A stretch of 64,000 nt of DNA, taken from positions 62,001 through 126,000 of the forward strand of contig JAJCXN010000038.1 in assembly GCA_029263415.1 (NCBI GenBank). The letters run 5' to 3'. Source of the DNA: Acidobacteriota bacterium (GTDB lineage: Bacteria > Acidobacteriota > Thermoanaerobaculia > Multivoradales > Multivoraceae). Of this stretch, positions 9,651 to 17,776 are shown piece by piece (positions within the stretch are counted from its first letter, which is position 1; each line of letters begins with the position of its first letter). Below the pieces are notes generated by a model. That model was not told the origin of the DNA. It saw nothing but the letters and a program-made list of their open reading frames with translations, and did no database searches. Made by a program: the position numbers and the translations under genes.

Positions 9651-10078
9651 CGTTTGGAGGGAGGGAATGGATCGGCCGCCGATCCGTTCCGAACATCTGA
9701 TCTGCGATAGGCCTCGTGCCCGGACCGGTCGTTCGTTCCATAGACCGAGGGAGGCAGTTGCGACTCCGTAGCGCGACGACTTTTGGACATAGCGGCTCCA
9801 ATCGATGCTCTGTTCGGGTCAGGCCACAACTCCGCTACCGTTCACTCGCCGTGGAGTGCGAGCAATGACAGACTGGTGATCGGGTCTCCGGAACCAACGT
9901 CGGAATTCGACTGTCGGTGCTCGGCTGTCGGTGCTCGGCTGCCCGGGCCCGCCCATCCCGATCGACGCGCGCGATTCAAGAGAGAAGAAACTCCGCTTCC
10001 TGCGTCGAAAACCGGGGTGATCATTCGACGTCTCGGTGCAGAACACATCAACTGATCGATTCACAGGAGGCCTGTCAT
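9651..10078. other. Intergenic region without supported gene
   Basis: No coding frame here has homology that I recognise. The one feature seen is a 14-bp tandem repeat at 9911-9938 (annotated separately). The final bases carry the strong AGGAGG ribosome site of the DUF6265 gene. Confidence 0.6.
9911..9938. repeat. 14-bp tandem duplication
   Basis: CTGTCGGTGCTCGG occurs twice head to tail (9911-9924 and 9925-9938), then a degenerate third start, CTGCCCGG. It lies about 140 bp upstream of the DUF6265 gene. Confidence 0.8.
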
Positions 10079-10660
10079 ATGCTCACGCGCACCCCAGCAA
10101 TCCAAGCTCAACATAGGAACGAGCGACGCACCGACCGGTACATTCGGACCGCTCTGTTCGTCGGCATCGTGCTTTTCCTCGCCCTACCTGCTGGCGCAGA
10201 AGAACCCGGGGCTTCGAACGCAGCCGACGCCACGGCCACTCTCGAGACGGCACACAAGCACCTGGAATGGCTGGTGGGTTCGTGGGTCGGCACGGGGCTC
10301 GGAGGAGACGTCGAAGAAAGTTGGCTTCCGGCCAAAGGCGGTCAGATGATGGGGCTCTTCCGGATGGTCGTCGACGGCGAGATTCGTTTCTCGGAACACA
10401 TGGCTATCGGCAGCTTCGACCACGAAGGCACGCAGAGAATCGAACTACGACTCAAGCACTTTGACAACCAGTTGCATGGCTGGGAGACCAAAGAGCAGGT
10501 GGTCTCTTTCCCATTCAAGCACTCCGAACCCGGCCACGTTACCTTCGGCGGTCTCGAGTTCATCCAAGAGAGCGCTACTGCAATGCGCATCGAACTCAAG
10601 ATGCGTGGCAAAGACGGTGTCCGCACTGAAGTTTTCAAGTTCGAGCGAACGAGTCACTAA
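10079..10660 (+). CDS. Exported DUF6265-like protein
   Basis: 193 residues from an ATG preceded by AGGAGG at good spacing. The frame extends further upstream, but only this start gives a ribosome site and a signal peptide. A signal peptide with a basic start and a hydrophobic core (FVGIVLFLALPAGA) ends near residue 40. The mature part matches the lipocalin-like DUF6265 pattern: LEWLVGSWVGTGLGG, then EESWLPAKGGQMMGLFRMV, an acidic SEHMAIG strand and LRLKHF. The function of the family is unknown; members are small periplasmic or secreted beta-barrel domains. It stands alone, between the receptor terminator and the convergent AhpD-like gene. Confidence 0.8.
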   Translation: MLTRTPAIQAQHRNERRTDRYIRTALFVGIVLFLALPAGAEEPGASNAADATATLETAHKHLEWLVGSWVGTGLGGDVEESWLPAKGGQMMGLFRMVVDGEIRFSEHMAIGSFDHEGTQRIELRLKHFDNQLHGWETKEQVVSFPFKHSEPGHVTFGGLEFIQESATAMRIELKMRGKDGVRTEVFKFERTSH

Positions 10661-10823
10661 GCGACGGCCACGTAGGGGCTCGGAGTCCTTGGCAGAAATC
10701 TTGTGGCCACCATCACCGCAGTTTCAACGATGGCATTGCGACGAGACCTAAAGGAACGCGGGTCTTAGAGCCTTCGGTAGATCAGCCTCAGTCGCTACCT
10801 CCGAGCGCTTTTGGGGGCTCCGC

Positions 10824-11399
10824 TCAATGGTCGTCGCTTTCTTCGAGTTGAACCCCTAGCCCATCAGCGATGCGATTGACGTATGCGTAGTAGGCGGTGA
10901 CTTCAGCGATCTCGAGAATGTCCCGATCACTCCAGCCAACGGCTCGCAGCTCCACAACGTCGGATTCCCTCATCGCCTGAGGAGTCAACGTGAGCTTGCT
11001 CGCGTACTGCAGCATCGCGAGTCGTTGATCGGACAACAAACCCTCCCGATGAGCCCCAACAAAGTCGGCCTCAATCTTCTCGAGCAGGGTGTCATCACGC
11101 AACAATCGACGCAGCCCGCGTCGGTGGTGAGTAATTCAGTAGTGACATGCATTGAGCTGGCTGACGGTCAGAGCGATCATTTCGCGGTTGACCTTGCGCA
11201 GCGTTTTGGTGCCGGCCATCGCCGTTCGGTAGAGCTCGAGATGAGCTGCCATTCCTTCGGGGTGGAGCGAGTGAATCTTGAGAATGTTGTCGACTTCACC
11301 ACTGACGGGATCGCGACCGAGGGCGTTGAGCCGTTCAAGCTCCGCGCGCGCAGCGGCATCATCGAGTTCTTCAGGCTCCACCTCATCTATCCAAGGCAT
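10824..11399 (-). CDS. AhpD-like peroxidase-related protein, probable selenoprotein (in-frame UGA = Sec88)
   Basis: Reading through one in-frame UGA (11138-11136) gives a 191-residue protein. The first 87 residues and the last 103 each look like half of an AhpD/carboxymuconolactone-decarboxylase-fold enzyme of the peroxidase-related type. The join is REMIALTVSQLNACHY, then UGA, then ITHHRRGLRRLLRDD. In this family the catalytic CxxC followed by xxHH sits exactly there, so UGA replaces the second, resolving-type cysteine (C85-H-Y-U88). A hairpin of SECIS type starts right after the UGA. Expected role: reduction of peroxides through a thiol/selenol pair in the cytoplasm. The start ATG at 11399 has GGAG five bases upstream. 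The alternative is a nonsense mutation in a normal CxxC gene, but the intact downstream frame and the hairpin argue against it. Confidence 0.85.
11094..11138 (-). promoter_or_regulatory. Candidate bacterial SECIS element with UGA codon
   Basis: Directly after the UGA the transcript can form a lower stem AUUAC/GUGAU (11135-11131 with 11098-11094), an internal loop, and a perfect upper stem CGACGC/GCGUCG (11123-11118 with 11112-11107) closed by the loop GGGCU. The apical loop begins 18 nt after the UGA and has G in its first positions, as expected for SelB-binding bacterial SECIS hairpins, which lie inside the coding region just 3' of the Sec codon. Confidence 0.75.
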
Positions 11400-11408
11400 T
11401 GCTTCTCC

Positions 11409-11666
11409 TTAGCGCTCATCATTCGCTTGCCTTTCTGGCTCCTCAACCTTGAGATCGAAACAGTGGCTACACCGCGGATGCTCCCAGAAACCTGAGATCC
11501 GGCTCTGCCGTACCGACGGTGTCTGCTGCGTTGCCAGTTCAAATTGAGCGCACAAGCTGTAGGCCAATGCTCGGCTCACAGCCGCCTTGAGGCCCGACAA
11601 ACAAACGTGTCCAGTGTGTCGCTCACAGCCGATACTCCTTAAGCGCCGCAGAACGCGACCGACCAT
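11409..11666 (-). CDS. Possible small Cys-rich protein upstream of the selenoprotein
   Basis: An 85-codon frame ends with TAA ten bases before the ATG of the AhpD-like gene, and the TAA is followed at once by that gene's GGAG site, an arrangement typical of coupled genes. The product has five cysteines, including a C-terminal HPRCSHC motif. I do not recognise a family and there is no clear ribosome site at its ATG. It may be a real small protein or chance; the tight spacing is the main support. Confidence 0.35.
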   Translation of the reverse strand: MVGRVLRRLRSIGCERHTGHVCLSGLKAAVSRALAYSLCAQFELATQQTPSVRQSRISGFWEHPRCSHCFDLKVEEPERQANDER

Positions 11667-11808
11667 CCCATTGTAGCCAGCCGACGGATCTCGCCTTCGT
11701 CATCACGACGTCTACGCTCGCTAGAGAGTTAAGCTCACGGACCCCAAACAACGTTACCGCTCTTTGAACTTTGAGCAGGAGACCCCATGACTGTAGGCCA
11801 ACGAGACC

Positions 11809-12579
11809 ATGACCAACCCTAGCGCTGGAGCGGTCTTCAAGGATCGGCTGCAAGCCGGCGAGACGCTGTTCGGGATGTGGTGCGCAATCGACTCCAGCGC
11901 AACCGTCGAAGCCATGACGACCCTTGACATCGACTGGATCCTGATCGACTGCGAGCACGGGCTTGCCGCACCAGAGAACTGCCTACCGCTCATTCAAGCT
12001 GCTGACCGCAACGGGCGCTGCGTCTTCGTTCGGGTGCCTAGGTTAGATCCCGGTCTAATCGCGAGACTGCTCGACAGCGGCGTGCACGGCATCATGCTGC
12101 CCAAGGTTTCTACAGCCGAACGAGCCCAGGCGCTGGTCAAGGCCTGCCGCTACCCACCCGATGGCGACCGCGGGATCGGACCACACCGAGCAACCCGCTA
12201 CTACTCAGACGTAGCTGGCTACCTCGAGCGAGCCAACGACGACACTCTGATCGTTGCTCAGATTGAGGAACGCGAGGCCGTTTCCAATCTCCACGCCATC
12301 CTCGAGGTCTCAGGCATTGACGTCGCCTTCGTCGGGCCGGCCGACCTCTCGGCGTCACTCGGGCACTTCGGCAATCCGCAGCATCCTGAAGTCGAAGCGG
12401 TCGTCGCTCAGATCGCCGAGACTTGCAAGGCCCACAACGTTGGCAGCGGGTACTACTGCGGATCAGGCAAAGCTGCGGCGGCTCGCGCGGCATCTGGCTT
12501 CCAGATGGTCAACGTCGCTCAGGACTTGGGCGGCCTGGTTCATTTCGTCGGCCGTCAGCTCGATGCGGCACGGGGCTAA
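11809..12579 (+). CDS. HpcH/HpaI family aldolase
   Basis: 256 residues with the TIM-barrel signatures of the class II pyruvate aldolase family: FGMWCAIDSS (strand 1), WILIDCEHG (about 42-50), VFVRVPRLDP, the metal and phosphate region GIMLPKVSTAE (about 94-104), IVAQIEEREAV (catalytic E) and VAFVGPADLSASLGHFG. Members cleave 2-keto-3-deoxy or 4-hydroxy-2-oxo acids to pyruvate and an aldehyde using a divalent metal; the exact substrate cannot be told from sequence. It precedes the BI-1-like gene by 34 bp, so they may share a transcript. Confidence 0.92.
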   Translation: MTNPSAGAVFKDRLQAGETLFGMWCAIDSSATVEAMTTLDIDWILIDCEHGLAAPENCLPLIQAADRNGRCVFVRVPRLDPGLIARLLDSGVHGIMLPKVSTAERAQALVKACRYPPDGDRGIGPHRATRYYSDVAGYLERANDDTLIVAQIEEREAVSNLHAILEVSGIDVAFVGPADLSASLGHFGNPQHPEVEAVVAQIAETCKAHNVGSGYYCGSGKAAAARAASGFQMVNVAQDLGGLVHFVGRQLDAARG

Positions 12580-12613
12580 GGTCGTCCCCGCTCTTTCGAG
12601 TAACCTTGAACAG

Positions 12614-13309
12614 ATGAACCAGACTCTTTCCAACCACGGTGCCCCTTCCTCCTTGGCCTCACCCGAACGCGCCGCAGCGATCACCCGAGTATTCGGCACC
12701 CTGTGTCTTGCAGTTGTGTCGCTGGTCGTGATCGAAGTCATCCTCTTTCGTACCGGCACCGCCCAGAGCCTCGCGGCACGCCTAGCGGGGGTGAACTGGC
12801 TGTTCGTCTTGGGCGCCTTCATGCTCGCCGGATGGATGGCCCGCGGGCTCGCGCACCGCGTTGGCTCCCCCGCCGCCCAATGGGCAGGCCTCGCGCTCTA
12901 CATCGGAGCGCAGGCATTGATCTTGGCGCCGATGCTGGTATGGAGTGAGAACTCCGTCCCGGGCGTCATCAACGACGCTGCGCGCCTCACCGTCGCTGCA
13001 ACCATCGGACTGATGGCGGTCGCTTGGTACAGCCGGCACGACTTTACGTTCTCGCGACCATTCCTAATGTGGAGCGGTTGGATCGCGTTGGCCGCGATCG
13101 TGTTCTCACTCTTGACCGGGTTCAGGTTGGGCATCTGGTTCAGCGCGGGAATGATCCTGCTCGCCGGCGCTGGCATCTTGAACGACACCTCAAAGCTGCG
13201 CAGGCGACGTATCAGCGGGCGCGAAACAGCAACCGCTCTCGAACTGTTCGCATCGATGGCGATGCTGTTCTGGTACGTGCTGCGCTTGAGCAGACAACTG
13301 CAGCGCTAG
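12614..13309 (+). CDS. Bax-inhibitor-1-like (UPF0005) integral membrane protein
   Basis: 231 residues with about seven membrane helices. The C-terminal half has the BI-1 family pattern: AQWAGLALYIGAQALILAP, then an AGMILLAGAGILNDTSKL segment, and the closing helix with ATALELFASMAMLFWYVLRL. Family members are pH-sensitive calcium leak channels or inner-membrane stability factors. The frame is open further upstream inside the aldolase gene, but the ATG at 12614 is the first start that gives a plausible N-terminus. Confidence 0.8.
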   Translation: MNQTLSNHGAPSSLASPERAAAITRVFGTLCLAVVSLVVIEVILFRTGTAQSLAARLAGVNWLFVLGAFMLAGWMARGLAHRVGSPAAQWAGLALYIGAQALILAPMLVWSENSVPGVINDAARLTVAATIGLMAVAWYSRHDFTFSRPFLMWSGWIALAAIVFSLLTGFRLGIWFSAGMILLAGAGILNDTSKLRRRRISGRETATALELFASMAMLFWYVLRLSRQLQR

Positions 13310-13326
13310 AAAGAGAATCGCTCCAA

Positions 13327-14373
13327 CTACTTTTGTGTAAACACCGGAAGCTGCTCGCCTGCAGAGACTGCAAAGGGCAGCCGGTTCGCTGCCGGAGGGA
13401 GCGGACAGGTTGCGTAGGGAGTGAATACGCAAGGCGGGTTGTACAGGCGATTGAAGTCCGCGCGCACCAGCCCTGACTCTTGGGCTTCGACATACAAGTA
13501 GCGACCACCACCATAGGTCGTCTCCCCGCTGGTCTCATCAGCCACCATCAAGAGTTGAGGTGCTTCAGGATCAGTCCCCACAAGCTCCATCGCGAACTGC
13601 TGGCCCGCCCGTTCGAACAGAAACCGCCCAATTGAACGCTGCGGGTAGTCGAAGTCGGTGGAGTTGTCGATCGCCAGTTCACGCACTCCATCTGCCGCTT
13701 CAAAGCGACCCTCAATCACCCACTCTGGATCCACTTCAAAGGTTGGAATCTCGACCAGGCGTTCCCGCGCGGCGGACGCTCGGTTACGCACGCGAAGCGC
13801 CAATTGATCACCCCGCTTGATCGAGAACATCTCGAAAGCGCCATAGCGTAGAACCAACGGCGACTCTCCGCCCTCCACACTGAACGCTTGCCACGATTGG
13901 CCCTCAGAAGTCGCAGCCGTTGGCGCTGCGATCACCGTGACGTGCTCCTGGCCATCGGCCATCGCGCTCGACTGCTCAATGCGGGCTGCTGGCTCAAGAA
14001 CCGCAATCTCAGCAATTGCAAAGGACACTTGTTGGGGGTCCGGCTCGGCAGCGACGCGCACCAGAGCAAGCGTTTCCGGCGCATCCGCGGGTGCCTCAAT
14101 AAGCTGGACCTCGGCCGATTCGCTCCAACCAATTCTCTGTTCACCTTCACTGAGCCAATGCAAACCAACGATGGCCAACCACCCCTCTTCGGCCCGCAGC
14201 TTTGCGAGCCGCTCGGTATGCCACTTTTCCTGGGCGACCATCATGTCGATCCGAACCTGATCATCAACACGCGCTTCTTCGGATCCACATCCGATGAGAA
14301 GGCTCACAGCTGCCGCAACCGCTACAGCTGCTACAACGACCAACCCGGCCCCGACTTCTCGTGTCTGCTTCAT
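13327..14373 (-). CDS. DUF1684 lipoprotein
   Basis: 348 residues from the ATG at 14373; the frame is open upstream to 14568, but only this start puts a lipoprotein signal at the N-terminus (hydrophobic stretch, then LLIGC at about residue 28). The C-terminus carries the DUF1684 hallmark YNPPCVFTPYATCPLPP followed by NRLPFAV and AGEQ, and an RSIGRFLF core. The reaction of this family is not established. It lies downstream of the HzsA-related gene on the same strand (173 bp). Confidence 0.87.
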   Translation of the reverse strand: MKQTREVGAGLVVVAAVAVAAAVSLLIGCGSEEARVDDQVRIDMMVAQEKWHTERLAKLRAEEGWLAIVGLHWLSEGEQRIGWSESAEVQLIEAPADAPETLALVRVAAEPDPQQVSFAIAEIAVLEPAARIEQSSAMADGQEHVTVIAAPTAATSEGQSWQAFSVEGGESPLVLRYGAFEMFSIKRGDQLALRVRNRASAARERLVEIPTFEVDPEWVIEGRFEAADGVRELAIDNSTDFDYPQRSIGRFLFERAGQQFAMELVGTDPEAPQLLMVADETSGETTYGGGRYLYVEAQESGLVRADFNRLYNPPCVFTPYATCPLPPAANRLPFAVSAGEQLPVFTQK

Positions 14374-14546
14374 GTCATCCAGTCTGACACGATCGCGCTC
14401 CCGCCGCCGAAGCGCAAGACGGCGGCCCACTCGACCCCCGATGGATGCTGGCGCCTGAGGTCCGGGGCTAGGAACTTTGCTGAGTGTGTCCGTGCTGCTC
14501 GTTTCAAGGTACCCGAGCGGCCAGAGCGCAGAGATTCGAGTAACCC

Positions 14547-17500
14547 CTAAGGGCTCGACGACGACCAATTTGCAAGCCCGCCCGAGTCAAAGTCATCAGC
14601 GAACAAGGAACCCGGGAGCCCGAAAGACCGCACCACCCGCGTGATGTTGCCCTGCAGATCTGCCACCTCGAAGAACAGTTCACCAGCCGCCACATCGAGA
14701 GGCTGGGTCAACGAAAGTTCGTACACCCCGCCGCCACTGTGCACAAACAAGTCGCCGAGCTCACTTCCCGCCGACCGACCGACAAGGTCCAGATCCGCCG
14801 TCACCGAGAAGGTAGGCAGGTCCAATCCACTGTTGGCGTCCGCCATGCCGACTCGAATCACGTTGACTTCGCCTTGGTTGATGAACCGTTCCGGTGAACT
14901 CACCGTCAACGTTGGTCTGAGATCATCGAGAAACCAGCCGTGCCAAGGCTCGGTGCCGAAATCGACCGGACTACCTAGGTCGATCCAGCGCGCAATGGTC
15001 ATCTTCTCGTCACCAGTCAGGAGGGTGTGGTGTGCAGGATCGAGCGTGTCCGAGTAGTCGAGATCCGCTTCGTTTGCATTCGCCCCAGGCGGCAACGTGC
15101 TGGCAACGCCAGGGGTCGACTCGGTTGGGTGATCGCCGTTGAGCCAGCCATCCATACGGCCGCCGAACAGCTTCCACACCAACAGACTTCGCCGCGACTG
15201 GTATCGCCTGACATACCGGCTGGCATTCGTTTGTCTCCACGTTCCATTGGCTATCACCGGTGCGTATCCCCAGTCGGCGTCTGGGTCGGCGGCGAGCCGC
15301 TTGTAGTCGCCCGGAAGGCCATCGACAACGGTCGTGTCATCGAGCACCAGGTTGCCCGGAGTCGGTTGAATGGCTGCGCTGTGGCATGACACACACCTCG
15401 CTTCGAGAATCGGCCGAACGTCTCGCTTGAACTCCACGTCGACCTGGGTTGCGGCGACCACTTCGAGATCCGGGTCTTGACCAAGTAGACCGCTGGTGGC
15501 TCCTTGCGCCCAGCGCAACATGGGCGTGACCGCACCCAGGTCATAGATCGGATAGTCGGGGTCCGCCGCAGCAGTGTCTTCAAAGGCGAGTGGCGTCAAC
15601 GAGTGTGCGTGGCATCCGCCGCAATCAGTTCGCACTTCGCCTGGCCGCACCTGATGCCAGGTTTGAGCCATGTTGAGCACGGCACCTTGACGGTCGATCG
15701 TCTGAAACGTGAACGGAGTGTCCGCGGGAATCTTGGCGAGGAAACTGGTGTCGGGGTTGCCGTCTGGGTTCATGACGGTGGCACCAGTCTCGTCGACCTT
15801 GCGCAAAGGGATCTCACCTAAGATGCGATGACGCTCGTTGCCATGCTGAAAGAACCGTTGGCCATAGTTCGGCCCATAGGACCGATGCGTTGACGGCTCG
15901 AGGCCGACAATACGCACTGCCCAAATCTCAGAGTCTAGGTACTTGCCAGCATCCGACCCTTGCGTTGACCAATTGCTCGACTGTCCGTTCTGTCCAGTGT
16001 TAAAAGCGTCCAATCCGTCGAAGGTGTTGCTCCCCGAGGTCACCGATCCCGGAAAGCTCTCCCGACGATAGAAGCTAGATGTTCCGATCAATCCATAGGC
16101 CGTACCGGCGGGCAAGCGTGGATCGGCTGTGCCGTCGTTCGGCAAGAACGGCATGGAAGCCGGTTCAAGGACGCCTTGGATCGCAGCATAAGTCACCAAA
16201 GCGCGCGGCCAAGCTTCGTTGTAGGCAGGGTCGTTCTTGATCAGGATCAACTGATCGGGATCAGTCACCATGCCCGCCCCTTGCAGGGGGTTCTCGGGAT
16301 CAAGCGCTGCCAGGTTGATCAGGTATAGCCCAGCGTCATAACGCGGGTCCGGTGTCGGCCGATTCAGGTCGTTTGCGGGCCCGGGGGTCCACACCGTTAG
16401 TAGGTTGTTGTCCGGAGCCGCTGATGGGTGAGTGAACTTTCCTACCCGCGTCGAGCCATCAGTCCCAACCGGGGCTGCATTGTCCAGCCCATGAGTGAAG
16501 GGCGTGATCGAGTGCATGCCAGTCGGGGAGAAGGCGAACGAGAAGGGGTAAGAGAAGCCCCCCTCCACGGTCTGATCGATGGTCGGGTTCTGCGCAGGAT
16601 ACGGACTGTTGAAGGGACCCTGGCCCGTCGGCGGCTTGATCGGCATCCGATAAAGAGCACCGAAGCCGTTGTTGTTGAGATTGTAGTAGTCCACCACCAC
16701 CAGGCTCTCATCCGAGAGTTGGGTCATGAAGTGAAACGCCTGGGGTCCCCTGAACGCCGAGACCACCGGCTCCCAATGACGGCCATCCGGATAGATCGAC
16801 CACAGTCCCCACAACCTGCGGTCGCGAAGTCCCTGGCTCTCATAACTCGAAAAGAGCATGCGACCGTCTCGCAAAGGCGTCGGGTGCAGGTTGCTATTGA
16901 TGGTCATCGGAGTGACCAGCTCCACGTTGGATCCGTCGTGGTCCATGACGAAGATCTGCAGTACCGGACTGGTGAACGCCTGCACTGGCCAGAAGCCGTT
17001 GCGGTTGCTGGTGAACGCAATGCGACCATCGGCCAACGGACAAGCGCCTAGATTGAGGATGCCATAGCCCAACCGATGGAAGTTGCTGGGCGGATCCAGT
17101 GGATTGCTCTCGTCCCAGATCCCTGCACCAGTGTTGGGAGTGAACTCGCCGAAGGTCAACTGCTCGATCTCGCGACTCTCCACGTGCATGCGAAAGATAT
17201 TGGCGCCCTCGTAGGGCAGGTCTTGCCGCTGCGTGTTGAGCGAACCCGGCTGCAAGTTGGGAAACTGGCTGTAGTAGACCGACTCGCCGTCGAAGGAAAC
17301 GCACGGATCGGTAATCGATCCGTTGGTCTCGTCAACCAGCACTTCCTCACTGCCATCCGGATGCAACAACATGAGGTCCGCACCCGGATCTAAGCGCGCC
17401 GGATGAAACACCTCCGGCCAGGTGGTGTTGGTCAGGTCACCAAACCGCGGCTGCCTGACGTAAACGATGTCGAAGTCGACCGGGTCCTGCGCCTGCACCG

Positions 17501-17597
17501 GCACCTGGGGGAACAGCGCTATCAGTAGCATCACGGCAAGTGCTATTGCACTGAACGGTACGCGAAGAAGTGGGGGGTGCAGAAACGAACTCATCAC
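14547..17597 (-). CDS. Exported HzsA-related dihaem protein
   Basis: 1016 residues with a signal peptide (about 10-36). The N-terminal two thirds have TolB/PD40-like propeller repeats (LHPDGSEEVLVDE, CVSFDGESVYYSQFPNL, IFRMHVESREIEQLTFGE, FTSNRNG). Two class c haem sites follow: CGGCH near residue 660 and CVSCH near 740. The combination is that of proteins annotated as HzsA-related (hydrazine synthase alpha-like), but with no partner subunits here a role in hydrazine synthesis should not be assumed. The last 20 residues end in an F-x-D-D-F-D-S-G and W-S-S tail seen on another exported protein in this window. A CGGAG ribosome site precedes the ATG. A five-unit 15-bp repeat lies 14 bp upstream of the start. 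Confidence 0.82.
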   Translation of the reverse strand: MMSSFLHPPLLRVPFSAIALAVMLLIALFPQVPVQAQDPVDFDIVYVRQPRFGDLTNTTWPEVFHPARLDPGADLMLLHPDGSEEVLVDETNGSITDPCVSFDGESVYYSQFPNLQPGSLNTQRQDLPYEGANIFRMHVESREIEQLTFGEFTPNTGAGIWDESNPLDPPSNFHRLGYGILNLGACPLADGRIAFTSNRNGFWPVQAFTSPVLQIFVMDHDGSNVELVTPMTINSNLHPTPLRDGRMLFSSYESQGLRDRRLWGLWSIYPDGRHWEPVVSAFRGPQAFHFMTQLSDESLVVVDYYNLNNNGFGALYRMPIKPPTGQGPFNSPYPAQNPTIDQTVEGGFSYPFSFAFSPTGMHSITPFTHGLDNAAPVGTDGSTRVGKFTHPSAAPDNNLLTVWTPGPANDLNRPTPDPRYDAGLYLINLAALDPENPLQGAGMVTDPDQLILIKNDPAYNEAWPRALVTYAAIQGVLEPASMPFLPNDGTADPRLPAGTAYGLIGTSSFYRRESFPGSVTSGSNTFDGLDAFNTGQNGQSSNWSTQGSDAGKYLDSEIWAVRIVGLEPSTHRSYGPNYGQRFFQHGNERHRILGEIPLRKVDETGATVMNPDGNPDTSFLAKIPADTPFTFQTIDRQGAVLNMAQTWHQVRPGEVRTDCGGCHAHSLTPLAFEDTAAADPDYPIYDLGAVTPMLRWAQGATSGLLGQDPDLEVVAATQVDVEFKRDVRPILEARCVSCHSAAIQPTPGNLVLDDTTVVDGLPGDYKRLAADPDADWGYAPVIANGTWRQTNASRYVRRYQSRRSLLVWKLFGGRMDGWLNGDHPTESTPGVASTLPPGANANEADLDYSDTLDPAHHTLLTGDEKMTIARWIDLGSPVDFGTEPWHGWFLDDLRPTLTVSSPERFINQGEVNVIRVGMADANSGLDLPTFSVTADLDLVGRSAGSELGDLFVHSGGGVYELSLTQPLDVAAGELFFEVADLQGNITRVVRSFGLPGSLFADDFDSGGLANWSSSSP

Positions 17598-17610
17598 GGC
17601 TCCGTGTATG

Positions 17611-17685
17611 TCGACTCAGTGGGTGTCGACTCAGTAGCTGTCGATTTAGTAGGTGTCGAATTACTAGGTGTCGAACTAGGGGTTG
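17611..17685. repeat. Five 15-bp tandem repeats upstream of HzsA-related gene
   Basis: Five exact-length 15-bp units, each starting TCGA and mostly ending GGTG (17611, 17626, 17641, 17656, 17671), with drift between units (TCGACTCAGTGGGTG, TCGACTCAGTAGCTG, TCGATTTAGTAGGTG and so on). The array occupies the leader of the minus-strand HzsA-related gene, between its ATG at 17597 and the end of the AtuA gene. Confidence 0.9.
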
Positions 17686-17776
17686 GTTCAATCGAGAGAG
17701 CAACAATCCTACATGCAAATACCTGTATATTCACTCGCGTGCTCTTCCGCACTACTCCACCCCTCTTTCACAGGAG

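Noticed and set aside
10824-11399. Two separate short genes, or a nonsense pseudogene, in place of one selenoprotein
   Set aside because: The two halves are in the same frame, join at the active site, and the downstream half has no start context of its own. The hairpin at the right distance makes UGA recoding the better reading.
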